Assembly (NCBI RefSeq): GCF_014652435.1
Contig: NZ_BMYU01000005.1
Location: 124,001-188,000 of the forward strand
DNA length: 64,000 nucleotides
Direction: 5' to 3'
Source of the DNA: Cognatundibacterium squillarum
Lineage (GTDB): Bacteria > Pseudomonadota > Gammaproteobacteria > Burkholderiales > Burkholderiaceae_D
The notes under the pieces were generated by a model that worked only from the letters and a program-made list of their open reading frames with translations, ran no database searches and had not been told where the DNA came from. The position numbers were made by a program, and so were the translations under genes. This document shows positions 25,999 through 36,172 of the stretch, piece by piece; the stretch's first letter is position 1, and the number at the start of each line of letters is the position of its first letter.

Positions 25999-26556
25999 TC
26001 AGGACTTTTTCAGATTGCTGGCAGCCTTAACAGCTTTTTCCACCTGTGCACCGGCCTGATTCAGATTCGCCTCGAAATTTTCGGCCAGATTGCGGGTCAG
26101 TTTCTGGATATTTTCCAGTTGTGCAGACGCCTGATTGCTGCCGGAGCGCATCAGAGCGATCCATGGCTCGCTACCCTGAGGCAGGTTTTTGCTCAGCACT
26201 TCAAACAATGCCAGCGACTTTTCCAGTGTGTCCTGCGCTTGCTGATTGGTGATTTTTGTGAGTTCAGACTGACTTGCCGATGCAATCGCTGTCAGTTGTT
26301 TGCTGTAGTTCAGCCAGATGTCTGCATCCGCTTGCTGGCTGATTGCCTGCCAGAAGGCTTGCGGATCAGCCGCATGCAGTACTTCACGCGTACGGCGGGC
26401 TTGCTCATCCATGCTGTGGCGGAAGGTGTTCAGTTGCAGATCCAGCAGTCTTGCTGATTGTTCCAGCGACTGGTTGCCGGTGGCGCGCAGCAGATTCAGT
26501 TGCGCATCAATGCTGGCTTTGCTGGCGGTGGAAAGTGGTTCTGGTACAGAAAACAT
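25999..26556 (-). CDS. Phasin family protein
   Basis: 185-residue granule-associated protein that would coat polyhydroxyalkanoate inclusions. It begins MFSVPEPLSTASKASIDAQL, and almost all of it is amphipathic helix rich in Ala, Gln and Leu without cysteine, typical of the betaproteobacterial phasin (PhaP) family. No PHA synthase gene is in the window. It has its own promoter region (26557-26821, shared with the divergent nitroreductase). Confidence 0.88.
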   Translation of the reverse strand: MFSVPEPLSTASKASIDAQLNLLRATGNQSLEQSARLLDLQLNTFRHSMDEQARRTREVLHAADPQAFWQAISQQADADIWLNYSKQLTAIASASQSELTKITNQQAQDTLEKSLALFEVLSKNLPQGSEPWIALMRSGSNQASAQLENIQKLTRNLAENFEANLNQAGAQVEKAVKAASNLKKS

Positions 26557-26821
26557 GGAACGACTCCTTTGGATTGGGTGAAGCCGGAAAGAGCAGGCAG
26601 AAATTGACAGTACGCAACCAGTCCGGCAACGGGGGAGCGGACTGTACTGTGACTGGCCTGTGGCAGTGTCAGTCAGACAATTCTATGCACAACTTATGAC
26701 AAAGCGATGAAAAAAACATCAAATTGTTGCTTTCCGGCAGGGCATTTCTCTTACAATCTGAACCTTCACTTTTCTGCCAGGATCGTGTTTCCGGCAGTTT
26801 TTCTGTTTTGTAAGGAGTGCT

Positions 26822-27517
26822 ATGGATACGAAAGAGATGCAGCAGGCCATTGATCATGTGATTCGTTCCCGTCGTTCTGTACGTGCATTTAAATCTGACG
26901 CGGTACCGCAGGAAACGCTGGAACACTTGCTGACGCTGGCAGCGCGGGCACCCTCCGGTACCAATACCCAGCCGTGGAAAGTCTATGTACTGCAGGGACA
27001 GGCAAAAGAGCGTTTGTCTCAGCGCATACTGGACGCGCACAATCAGCCAGACCCGGCCAATCCGCATGCAGAGGAATATCACTACTATCCGCAGCAATGG
27101 GTGAGCCCTTATGTAGACCGCCGTCGTAAAGTGGGTTGGGATTTGTATCAGTTGCTTGGTCTGACGCGGGATAACAAAGCCGGCATGCATGCGCAGCACG
27201 GCCGCAATTATCAGTTCTTTGATGCACCGGTCGGTCTGATTTTCACCATCGACCGCATCATGGAGCAGGGCTCCTGGCTCGATTACGGGATGTTTTTGCA
27301 AACGCTGATGCTGGCAGCACGTGGTTTTGGTCTGGATACTTGTCCGCAGGCAGCGTTTACTCAGTATCACCGTATCATTGCAGAAGAACTGGCTTTGCCG
27401 GAGCAGGAAATGGTGGTTTGCGGTATGTCGCTGGGTTATGCCGATCCGGACAAGATCGAAAATACGCTGGAAACCGAGCGCATGGCGTTGTCTGAATTTG
27501 TCCGGTTTGTTGTCTGA
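26822..27517 (+). CDS. Nitroreductase family flavoprotein
   Basis: 231-residue FMN-dependent oxidoreductase. The start RSRRSVRAFKSDAVPQETLEHLL and the APSGTNTQPW segment are the FMN-binding signature of the nitroreductase (NfsB/PnbA-like) family; a second FMN loop is MSLGYADPD near residue 205. Probably acts in the cytoplasm as a dimer on nitro compounds or quinones with NAD(P)H; the physiological substrate is unknown. TAAGGAG gives a strong ribosome binding site. Confidence 0.93.
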   Translation: MDTKEMQQAIDHVIRSRRSVRAFKSDAVPQETLEHLLTLAARAPSGTNTQPWKVYVLQGQAKERLSQRILDAHNQPDPANPHAEEYHYYPQQWVSPYVDRRRKVGWDLYQLLGLTRDNKAGMHAQHGRNYQFFDAPVGLIFTIDRIMEQGSWLDYGMFLQTLMLAARGFGLDTCPQAAFTQYHRIIAEELALPEQEMVVCGMSLGYADPDKIENTLETERMALSEFVRFVV

Positions 27518-27640
27518 TCATCAGTCTTATCCGTTTACTTCAAATCTCTGCGCTAAGTGCTTCATTCTCTTGCGAAATTGCATTGATTTGTTACACTTCA
27601 GGGAAATATTTTTTCATCGCTTTTTAGGGAGTTGCTGGTA

Positions 27641-28675
27641 GTGAAGTATGTACGCAAAGCAATGACAATCAGCCTTGCTGTGTTATTTCCGGCTTTCCTG
27701 ATGACGGCGAACCCTGCTTTTGCCAAGCATCATGAAAGCAAAAAGCCCGCTGCACAAAAAAAACGGGTGGTGATTACCAACAACCCGGCACGTGTATCTG
27801 CGGGTAAGAAAGCAGTCGCAGGCAAGGTTAAAGCCAGAGCCGGTAAACACCGCGTGGCACTGGCAGATGCCACACCGGCAAAACCGACGGTGGGCGACAG
27901 CATTGGCCTGAAACATAATGATCCGCTGGCGCTGCAGTCCAATGTCGCGTTTGTGGTCGATCAGGCCAGTTCCAAAGTTCTGTTTGAGAAAAATCCGGAT
28001 GTATCGCTGCCGATTGCATCCATTACCAAACTGATGACCAGTCTGGTGGTGGTGGAAGCGCATCAGGATATGAACGAGGTACTGGAAATTACTGACGAAG
28101 ATATTGATCACGAAAAAGGCACGGGTTCCCGCCTGAAGATCGGTGCACGTCTGAGCCGTTCTGATTTGCTGCATATCGCGCTGATGAGTTCGGAAAACCG
28201 TGCCGCTTCCGCGCTGGGCCGTCATTATCCGGGTGGTCTGCCGGCATTTGTGAATGCAATGAATGCCAAGGCAAAACAACTGGGTATGACCGATACGCAT
28301 TACGTGGATTCCAGCGGTTTATCCAGTCAGAACCGCGCCAGTGCGCGTGATCTGGTCAAACTGGTCAATGCTGCTTACAAGCACCCTGTGATTCGTGATT
28401 ATTCGACCGATTCCAAATATGTGGTCAATCCGGGCGGCCGTCCGCTGGAATACGGAACATCAAACCGCTTAGTCGCGAACCCGACATGGGAAATTGGTTT
28501 GCAGAAAACCGGTTACATTGCAGAAGCAGGCCGTTGTCTGGTCATGCAGGCCATGATCAAAGGCCGTGCCGTGGTCATGGTGTTCCTCGATTCTAAAGGC
28601 AAGTATTCGCGTCTGGCGGATGCGGGTCGTGTCAGAAAATGGCTGGAAACCAATCAGGAACAAAAAGTATCCTGA
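27641..28675 (+). CDS. pbpG: D-alanyl-D-alanine endopeptidase, PBP7 type
   Basis: Periplasmic peptidase trimming or cutting cross-links in peptidoglycan. GTG 27641 lies nine bases after AGGGAG and is preferred to a TTG at 27632 that touches the site; this gives 344 residues. A signal peptide (about 1-28, ending NPAFA) is followed by a Lys/Ala-rich linker to about 95. Active-site motifs are complete: SITK (127-130), SEN (184-186) and KTG (289-291). There is no C-terminal amphipathic anchor of the PBP5 kind, which supports the PBP7/8 class. Confidence 0.93.
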   Translation: MKYVRKAMTISLAVLFPAFLMTANPAFAKHHESKKPAAQKKRVVITNNPARVSAGKKAVAGKVKARAGKHRVALADATPAKPTVGDSIGLKHNDPLALQSNVAFVVDQASSKVLFEKNPDVSLPIASITKLMTSLVVVEAHQDMNEVLEITDEDIDHEKGTGSRLKIGARLSRSDLLHIALMSSENRAASALGRHYPGGLPAFVNAMNAKAKQLGMTDTHYVDSSGLSSQNRASARDLVKLVNAAYKHPVIRDYSTDSKYVVNPGGRPLEYGTSNRLVANPTWEIGLQKTGYIAEAGRCLVMQAMIKGRAVVMVFLDSKGKYSRLADAGRVRKWLETNQEQKVS

Positions 28676-28716
28676 GGATCGCCGGTTCCGCTGAACCGGC
28701 AAAACCGTGAATCCGG

Positions 28717-28748
28717 AAAACCGCTGCATCACCGCAGCGGTTTTTTTT
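28717..28748 (+). terminator. Terminator of the PBP7-type gene
   Basis: CCGCTGC-ATCACC-GCAGCGG stem with A4 before and T8 after; a second hairpin GCCGGTT-N6-AACCGGC lies at 28681-28700. Confidence 0.88.
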
Positions 28749-28889
28749 CGTCTTGTTTTTTGCTTTTCACTTCTTTTTTAACCGGAACGGAGCAGGGTGA
28801 TGCTGTCAGCGCATGGCGTATTCGCGCTGACAAGACGGTCGTGGTGCAGCGCGCATAAACCCGTAATCCGCTGCGTAACGAGTTCTTAG

Positions 28890-28990
28890 TTGTGCAGATA
28901 TCCGCATTTGTCATTTTCGGAGAGCCGGACTTTCTGCCGACGACCGCCAGATCGCTGTGCAGAACTGCGCAAAATGCCTGTTTTCGGGCT
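28890..28990 (-). repeat. Dispersed intergenic repeat, copy C (inverted)
   Basis: Reverse complement aligns with copies A and B: AAATGACAAATGCGGATATCTGCACA follows the invariant core, and GCACAGCGATCTGGCGGTCG precedes it. It lies between the convergent PBP7-type gene and glnE. Confidence 0.8.
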
Positions 28991-29040
28991 GTTTTTCCGG
29001 TGTGACAGGCGCCGGACGGTGCCCGCCGTCCCGTTCCTTC

Positions 29041-31791
29041 TCAGACGACAGCCTGATCGCCACCGAACAGCGTTTGCCATAAACCACTCGCGGCTTCCGC
29101 TTCTGCTGCGATCAGTTCCGGCGCAACCCGCGCCCGTTCGGTACCCTGCAAGCGTATGCGATGCTGCAACTTGCGCATACTGCGATACGCACTGGCGCAG
29201 GCTGCTGCCTGATCAGCAGGGATCAGACCGGCTTCACCGGCAAAACGCAGCAGTGCAATATTGCCGGTATTGCGGCGCAGGGCAGGAACGCTGGCCGCGT
29301 AACGCAGGACCAGATACTGCACCATAAATTCCACATCAATCATGCCGCCGGCATCATGTTTCAGATCGAATACGCCTTCATGCGGCGGGTTCGCATCGCG
29401 CATACGCTGGCGCATATTCAGCACTTCCTGACGCAAATGGTGTTCATCGCGCGGCGCGATCAACACCTGTTCGCGGATGGCTTCAAAACGCGCACCGATC
29501 TCGCTGTCACCGGCACAAAATCGCGCACGGGTCAGTGCCTGATGTTCCCACAGCCATGCAGATTGCTGCTGATACCGCTCGAACGAGGCGACCGAGGACA
29601 CCAGCAAACCGCTCGCACCGTCAGGACGCAGCGCCACATCAATATCGAACAGAATGCCGGATGGTGTATGACTGGTCATCCATGTGATAAACCGTTGCGC
29701 CAGTTTGGCATAGTTACCCGGCGCTTCCTGATCATCGTCGTCGTACAGAAAAATTACATCCAGGTCCGAGGCGTAACTGAGTTCCTTGCCGCCCAGCTTG
29801 CCGTAGGCAATCACGGCAAAACGCGGCACATCCCGATGGCGCGTGGCAATCGTCTGCCACGCCGCCTGTATCGTTGCTTCAACCAGAATATCGGCCAGTA
29901 AGGAAAGCTCGTCGGCCAGTTGTTCGACGGTCCACTGGCCTTCCAGATCCTGCGTCAGTAAGCGGAATTGCAAAGCGTGATGCAGTTCGCGCAGCACTTC
30001 GAGTTGTCGTTCCACATCGCCCGGATGCTGTTGCAGAGCCGTTTGCAGCTCAGTGCGGAATTGCGGCCAGTCGGGACGCTGGCGCAGCACCCGCTCATCG
30101 AGTAATTCATCCAGCAGTAAGGGATGGCGGGTCAGGAATTTTGCAGCCCATTCGCTGGCATCCATGATGCGCACCAATCTGTCCAGTGTGTGCGGAAACT
30201 CTGTCAGCAGCGAAAGATACGCACTGCGCCGTGCAATTGCTTCCATGAAATCCAGCAAACGGTTCCAGCACGGCACCTGCTGGCGCGCATGGCTGACCGT
30301 CAGCTGTATCGCACCGGACACCAGTTGCAGCAGCTTCTGCTGACTGCTTTCACTGATGGTCTGCAGGCGTGGCGAACTCCAGGTGGCGCGCAGACGGCGG
30401 GCTGTTTCGCTGGCATCCTGCATCCCTGCCTGCTCCATCACAGCAACCAGTGCTTCTTCCTCTGCGCCAGCCTGCAATGCGCTGCTGAGCGCGGCTAAGC
30501 GTGCTTCCGCCGTATCGCAGCCACTGTCTTTTTCGCCGAAAATCGTATCGAACTGATGGGCGACAAAATCGCGGTGCGCCTGTAACGCCTGCAGCAGCGT
30601 GCCGACATCGTCATAGCCCATCATCCGCGCTACCCGCAGTTTATCTTCGTCTGCAACCGGAAAGGTATGGGTCTGCGCATCATCGAGATATTGCAGGCGG
30701 TGTTCCAGATTACGTAAAAAGCAGTAAGAGTCCAGCAGCCGGGTTACGGTGTCGTCATTGAAAATGCCGCGCTCAGCCAGTGCGCGTAAGGTGTTGCGGG
30801 TGGAGCGGTCGCGCAGACCGGCATCGCGGCCGCCACGGATAATCTGAAATACCTGCGCCAGAAATTCCACTTCACGGATACCGCCGCGGCCGAGCTTAAT
30901 GTTCAGATTCCGTTCCGGATGACGGGTTTCCTGACGCAGCACTTCGGCACGGATTTGCGCATGCATGGAGCGCAGCGAATCAATCGCCCCGAAGTCCAGA
31001 TAACGTCGGTAAACAAAGGGCCTGACGATACTTTCCAGTTGACGGATATCACTTTCTTTTCCGGTCATGGCTCGGGCTTTGACCCAGGCATAACGTTCCC
31101 ATTCACGCCCCTGTATCAGAAAATATTCTTCCACCATGCCGAAGCTCGCGACCAGCGGGCCGGACTGACCATTCGGGCGCAATGCCATATCGACGCGGAA
31201 ACTGTAGCCGTCTGCCGTGATTTCAGAAATTGCACCGATCAGCCGGCGGCCAAGACGGGTGAAAAATTCGTGATTGGAAATCGACTTCTGGCTACTTTCC
31301 GTTGTCCGTGTATCGCCGTCTTCGGGGTAGCAGAAAATCAGATCAATGTCAGATGACACATTCAGTTCGTAGCCACCCAGTTTGCCCATGCCAAGCACAA
31401 TCATTTGCTGTTCTTCACCGCTGTCGTCACCCACAGGTACACCATACAGCGCCTGCAATTCTGCGCTGATATCGGCGACATGGGTTCGTACCACGAAGTC
31501 AGCAAAATGGCTGATCGTGTCCACGACTTCATGCATATCTGCCTGTCCGCGCAGATCACGCTGAATCAGGGTACACAGCACGAGGTTGCGCAAACGTCGC
31601 ATTGCGCCCGGTAACCCGGTTCCGGCTGACAATTCTTTTTGCAAAAAGTACGCAAAACGCGCATTGGTAAAGGATAATTGCGAAACTTCCTCTAACAGCG
31701 CGGCACGCTCCGGCTGTGCCTGCAACCAGCGGGCTAAAAAGCGCGATAAATCTGACGGGGAAGCAGAAGAGAGTTTGTTTGAGTTCGGCAT
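29041..31791 (-). CDS. glnE: Bifunctional glutamine synthetase adenylyltransferase/deadenylyltransferase
   Basis: Adenylylates glutamine synthetase in nitrogen excess and removes AMP in nitrogen limitation, under PII control. 916 residues from ATG 31791 (MPNSNKLSS); an ATG at 31845 would add 18 residues. Two nucleotidyltransferase domains are present: GMGKLGGYELNVSSDIDLIF at about 134-153 (AMP-removing) and AYGKLGGKELSYASDLDVIF in the C-terminal half (AMP-adding), each with its GS/SD acidic metal residues. Both halves appear intact. Divergent from yhdP. Confidence 0.96.
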   Translation of the reverse strand: MPNSNKLSSASPSDLSRFLARWLQAQPERAALLEEVSQLSFTNARFAYFLQKELSAGTGLPGAMRRLRNLVLCTLIQRDLRGQADMHEVVDTISHFADFVVRTHVADISAELQALYGVPVGDDSGEEQQMIVLGMGKLGGYELNVSSDIDLIFCYPEDGDTRTTESSQKSISNHEFFTRLGRRLIGAISEITADGYSFRVDMALRPNGQSGPLVASFGMVEEYFLIQGREWERYAWVKARAMTGKESDIRQLESIVRPFVYRRYLDFGAIDSLRSMHAQIRAEVLRQETRHPERNLNIKLGRGGIREVEFLAQVFQIIRGGRDAGLRDRSTRNTLRALAERGIFNDDTVTRLLDSYCFLRNLEHRLQYLDDAQTHTFPVADEDKLRVARMMGYDDVGTLLQALQAHRDFVAHQFDTIFGEKDSGCDTAEARLAALSSALQAGAEEEALVAVMEQAGMQDASETARRLRATWSSPRLQTISESSQQKLLQLVSGAIQLTVSHARQQVPCWNRLLDFMEAIARRSAYLSLLTEFPHTLDRLVRIMDASEWAAKFLTRHPLLLDELLDERVLRQRPDWPQFRTELQTALQQHPGDVERQLEVLRELHHALQFRLLTQDLEGQWTVEQLADELSLLADILVEATIQAAWQTIATRHRDVPRFAVIAYGKLGGKELSYASDLDVIFLYDDDDQEAPGNYAKLAQRFITWMTSHTPSGILFDIDVALRPDGASGLLVSSVASFERYQQQSAWLWEHQALTRARFCAGDSEIGARFEAIREQVLIAPRDEHHLRQEVLNMRQRMRDANPPHEGVFDLKHDAGGMIDVEFMVQYLVLRYAASVPALRRNTGNIALLRFAGEAGLIPADQAAACASAYRSMRKLQHRIRLQGTERARVAPELIAAEAEAASGLWQTLFGGDQAVV

Positions 31792-32013
31792 AACGATGAC
31801 TGGGTTAGCAAGTTGGCCCGGGGCCGGTATTGATCCGGTTTGCAAAGCATTGTCGCAGTGCCGGACAGTTTTGTCTTGATGTGCTTAAACTGCGTGTACT
31901 GAAACCGCGGTGATGAACATCAGCGTATCGATTTTTGCGAGGGACATGTTGTTGATCGGGAATTGCGCAGCATCAGAAACCGGCGTTGGTCCGGTCACGG
32001 TTGTGTGTCCGGC

Positions 32014-35000
32014 ATGACTGGCGATTCCGCACACGATCCGCATCCGCCGCTGACAGGCTGGCGGCGCAGCTGGCGTTTACTGCGCCTGTTCTGGCATGTC
32101 TGCAGCCGCAGTCTGCGCTGGACAGTGCTGTGTATCGTTGGTTTGTATTTCCTGTTTGGCGTGCTGGTACTGGGCTTACGCTATCTGATTCTGCCGCAGG
32201 TCAGCGCCTGGAAGCCGGAGGCGGAACAGGCTGTTACTCATGCGCTCGGACGTCAGGTCACCATCGGTGCACTGGATGCGAGCTGGCACGGCTTGCATCC
32301 GCGTCTTGAACTTACTGATGTCCGTATTGCAGATCAGCAAGGGCAGACCGCCTTATCCCTTCCACGAATTGATGCCACCTTGTCGTGGTGGAGCATTCCG
32401 TTTCTGACACCGCGTTTTGATGCGATTGAGCTGTTGCGGCCCGCATTAAAGATTCACCGGGATACCAAAGGACGCATCCTGATTGCCGGTTTTGTGATTG
32501 ATCCGGCCGCCAAAGGCGATGGTAAAGAACTGGACTGGGTGTTGTCGCAACACCGGATTGTGATTCGTGAAGGTCAGCTGACCTGGCAGGATGGCCTGCA
32601 TGATACGCCGCCATTGCAATTACAGAATCTGGTACTGGATCTGCGTAATCAGTGGAACCGTCATCAGTTTGCGCTGCGCGCGGAACCTTCCGGTGCGCTG
32701 GCAGCGCCGGTTGATATTCGCGGTAATCTGAAACATAAGCCTTTTGCCGGATCACTGGCGGACCCGGCAACCTGGTCTGGAGAGTTATATGCCGACCTGC
32801 GGCAAACTAGTTTGGTACGATTGCAGCATTATCTGCCGCTGGATTTGCAGGTCAGGGAAGGTTACGGCGCTGTCCGCGCGTGGCTGAATTTAGACGACGG
32901 GCGGATGGCAGATTTCACCGCAGATGTGCGCCTTGCGAAAGTGCAGGGGCGTTTTGGTCCGCGCTTGCCTGAGCTCGATATGCGGGAGATCAAAGGCCGC
33001 ATCCGGGTTGGCGAAAAGCAGGCATTCGCGAAGAAGTATCTGCCATCGGTCTTCGGCAAAGCCGGACATCAGATAGAACTGATTGGTTTTTCGATGACTG
33101 CGCCGGACGGCAGTGTGCTGCCGCCGACCAGTATCCGTGAAGACTACACCCCCGGCACAGACGGCCAGCCGGAACATGTGCAGCTTTATGCAGAGTCACT
33201 GGATCTCGGAACCATCGCAGGTTTCGCCAGCCATTTACCGATTCCTGAGGATCAGCGTCAGATGCTGGCTGATTTTGATCCGCGCGGACAGTTGCGCCGT
33301 TTCAGCGCGAGCTGGAGCGGACGTTATCCGGATATCAGCCGTTATCAGGTAAAAGGTGAGTTTCACAAGCTCGCGATGCGACCTCAGCCGGCGCGCGCAC
33401 CGCGTGCGGCAACACGCGAATTACCAGCCGTGGCAGCTGTGCCTGCCATCCCGGGTTTCACAAATCTGTCGGGTTTTATTGATGCCAGCGAAAAAGGCGG
33501 CAGCTTCAGTCTGAATTCGACGGAGCTTTCATTCAATACTTCCGGCTATTTCGTCGATCCTGCACTGAGTTTTGATCGCCTGCAAATGGCAGCCAACTGG
33601 CGTTTTATCGCGGATGCAATGCAGTTTCAGGTTGCCAGAATGGAATTGCAACAGGGACCAATGCGTCTGCAACTGTCGGGCAAGCATCAGTTGTCACTGA
33701 AAGAGGGCGCGGGGCCGGGACAGATTGAGCTGACCGGTCGTTTGCACGGATTTGATATCAGCAGCATCGACAAGTACATCCCGACTATCACACCGCCGGA
33801 CTTGCGCCACTGGCTGACGCATTCTTTGCTGGGCGGAACTCTGGATGACACCAGCTTGCGGTTAAAAGGTAACTTGCAGGATTTTCCGTTTGCAGCGAAT
33901 GATCCGCAGGCCAGCCGCCAGGGTGAGTTTCTCGTCAAAGGGCGGTTGCGGCAGGCGAAGCTGGATTTTTCCGCAGGGGAACTGGCAGACGGCAAACCTT
34001 TGTGGCCTCTGATTGAGCAAATCAACGGGCAGATTATTTTTGACCGGGCAAAAATGGAAATTCTCGCGGATACTGCCCGTACACAGGGCGTGGATCTGAA
34101 GAAAGTCCGCGCGGTGATTCCGGATCTGATTCATCATCAGGCCGAGTTGCAAATTGACGGGCAGGCGAACGGCCAGTTGCAGCAAATGCTGGGCTACGTT
34201 GCAGCCAGTCCGGTACGCGGCTGGCTGTCTCACTTTCTGGATGACAGCAAAGCCAGTGCAGCCGCAGGCCTGCATCTGAAGCTGAATATTCCGCTGAATC
34301 ATGTGATTGATACCAAAGTGAACGGCCAGTTGCAGTTCATGAATAATGAAGTCAGTTTGCAGCCCGGTATTCCTGTTGTGTCCGGATTGAATGGCAAGCT
34401 TGAATTTACCGAAACCGGCGTCAGTCTGGGACCGCTGCGCGGACAAGCACTGGGTGGTGCGGTGGCGATCAGTGGCGGCAGTCTGAAAGACGGCAGTATC
34501 CGTGTCCGGCTGGACGGCAGCGCCAGCGCCGACGGGCTGCGCGATTATTTACCGGCATCACAGCGCCATTTGCTGGAAGGCAGGATCAGCGGCAGTAGTC
34601 GCTACACGGCTGCGCTGCAGGTACGCAAGCAAACGATGGAGATGAATATTGAATCCAGTTTGCAGGGAATGGCATTGCAATTGCCGGCACCGCTGAACAA
34701 AGCGGTGACTGAAACACTGCCGTTACGTATTGATTTAGTGCCGCAAACTGCAGAGGCCGGCATGCTGCGGGATGAATTGCGTATCTCAGCCGGTAATCTG
34801 CTGCAGGCGCGTTATCAGCGCCAGCGTAAGAGTGAAGGGGATCAGCCATGGCAAGTCGTGCGCGGAGGCATAGGTATCCAGAGTGCGCCACCGGAACCGG
34901 TCAGTGGTGTTGAGATGAAATTGCGGGTTGCAGCGCTGAATATCGATGACTGGCAGCGACTGATGCCATCTTCTGCGACATCACAAAATACGACAGTTGC

Positions 35001-36162
35001 AGGTGATACAGATCTGAATGTCGGCCGGTATTTTGCAGTTCGTCAGGTCGATCTCAAAACCAGCCATTTGCAATGGATGGGAAAAATTCTGCAAAACGTC
35101 AGTGTGCTGCTGCGCCAGCAAGGTAATGACTGGCAGGCCGATTTGCAGTCAGAGCAGATTACCGGGCAATTAAAATGGAGTCCCGGCACACAGCTTGCAG
35201 ATAATGGTCAGATCAGTGCACATTTCAGTCATTTACGGATTCCTGCTTCTGTTGCTGGCGAAAGCAATACTGAGTCCGTAAATAAAGGAAATGAGCAATT
35301 GCCGGGACTGGACATCGTCGCAGAGAATTTTGAGCTGAAAGATAAGAAACTGGGGCGTCTGGAACTGAATGCGCGTAATCAGCGCAGCGGAAAATCAGAC
35401 GAGTGGATTCTGAATCGCGTATCGCTGAAAAACAGTGACGCTGAGCTGAAAGCCAGCGGAAAATGGCGTAACCGTGGTGGCACCGATAGTCAGACAGAGT
35501 TGCAGTATGAACTGAACGTGCAGAATTCCGGGAAATTGCTGGAGCGTCTTGGCTTTGAGCATGTGTTGACCGGTGGCAAGGGCAGTCTGCGCGGCGAGTT
35601 ACGCTGGAATGGTTTGCCATATGCAATGGACTTTCCGAGTATGTCAGGCAAGGTTGCACTGGAGATGAATGCCGGTCAGTTCCTGAAAGTGGATCCCGGT
35701 GCTGCAAAGCTACTTGGTGTGCTCAGCATGCAGTCACTGCCGCGTCGTCTGACACTGGATTTCAGAGATGTATTTTCAGAGGGGTTCGCATTTGATGCGA
35801 TTCAGGGAGATGCCCTGCTGCAGCATGGTATTGCACGTACCGACAATTTACGGATGCGCGGTGTCAGCGCTTCCGTGCTGATGGCTGGCAGTGCTGACTT
35901 ACAGCAGGAAACGCAGGATTTACATGTCGCGGTGATTCCGGTCATTAATGCCGGTGCAGCGTCGGTCGTGTACGGACTGGCAGTGAATCCTGTCATCGGT
36001 CTGGGTACTTTTCTTGCGCAGTTATTTCTAAAAGATCCGCTGGCCAAAGCCTTTACTTTTGAATACGGTGTCAGTGGCTCGTGGCGTGAACCAACTGTCA
36101 AAAAACTCGAACGCAGTGAAGTCAGCGAGCAGGCCGGTACTGCGAAAACAGTCAGGAATTAA
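32014..36162 (+). CDS. yhdP: YhdP family AsmA-like envelope protein
   Basis: Very large envelope protein (1382 residues from ATG 32014) anchored in the inner membrane by one helix near residues 33-57 (WTVLCIVGLYFLFGVLVLGL) with the rest in the periplasm. The VTIGALDASWHGLHPRLELTDV and C-terminal GSWREPTVKKL segments match the YhdP/TIGR02099 group. E. coli YhdP is one of three AsmA-like proteins needed for phospholipid transport to the outer membrane; that role is inferred here. A TTG at 31963 would extend it by 17 residues. Followed 10 bases later by the nitrilase gene. Confidence 0.92.
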   Translation: MTGDSAHDPHPPLTGWRRSWRLLRLFWHVCSRSLRWTVLCIVGLYFLFGVLVLGLRYLILPQVSAWKPEAEQAVTHALGRQVTIGALDASWHGLHPRLELTDVRIADQQGQTALSLPRIDATLSWWSIPFLTPRFDAIELLRPALKIHRDTKGRILIAGFVIDPAAKGDGKELDWVLSQHRIVIREGQLTWQDGLHDTPPLQLQNLVLDLRNQWNRHQFALRAEPSGALAAPVDIRGNLKHKPFAGSLADPATWSGELYADLRQTSLVRLQHYLPLDLQVREGYGAVRAWLNLDDGRMADFTADVRLAKVQGRFGPRLPELDMREIKGRIRVGEKQAFAKKYLPSVFGKAGHQIELIGFSMTAPDGSVLPPTSIREDYTPGTDGQPEHVQLYAESLDLGTIAGFASHLPIPEDQRQMLADFDPRGQLRRFSASWSGRYPDISRYQVKGEFHKLAMRPQPARAPRAATRELPAVAAVPAIPGFTNLSGFIDASEKGGSFSLNSTELSFNTSGYFVDPALSFDRLQMAANWRFIADAMQFQVARMELQQGPMRLQLSGKHQLSLKEGAGPGQIELTGRLHGFDISSIDKYIPTITPPDLRHWLTHSLLGGTLDDTSLRLKGNLQDFPFAANDPQASRQGEFLVKGRLRQAKLDFSAGELADGKPLWPLIEQINGQIIFDRAKMEILADTARTQGVDLKKVRAVIPDLIHHQAELQIDGQANGQLQQMLGYVAASPVRGWLSHFLDDSKASAAAGLHLKLNIPLNHVIDTKVNGQLQFMNNEVSLQPGIPVVSGLNGKLEFTETGVSLGPLRGQALGGAVAISGGSLKDGSIRVRLDGSASADGLRDYLPASQRHLLEGRISGSSRYTAALQVRKQTMEMNIESSLQGMALQLPAPLNKAVTETLPLRIDLVPQTAEAGMLRDELRISAGNLLQARYQRQRKSEGDQPWQVVRGGIGIQSAPPEPVSGVEMKLRVAALNIDDWQRLMPSSATSQNTTVAGDTDLNVGRYFAVRQVDLKTSHLQWMGKILQNVSVLLRQQGNDWQADLQSEQITGQLKWSPGTQLADNGQISAHFSHLRIPASVAGESNTESVNKGNEQLPGLDIVAENFELKDKKLGRLELNARNQRSGKSDEWILNRVSLKNSDAELKASGKWRNRGGTDSQTELQYELNVQNSGKLLERLGFEHVLTGGKGSLRGELRWNGLPYAMDFPSMSGKVALEMNAGQFLKVDPGAAKLLGVLSMQSLPRRLTLDFRDVFSEGFAFDAIQGDALLQHGIARTDNLRMRGVSASVLMAGSADLQQETQDLHVAVIPVINAGAASVVYGLAVNPVIGLGTFLAQLFLKDPLAKAFTFEYGVSGSWREPTVKKLERSEVSEQAGTAKTVRN

Positions 36163-36172
36163 CGGAGCTTTC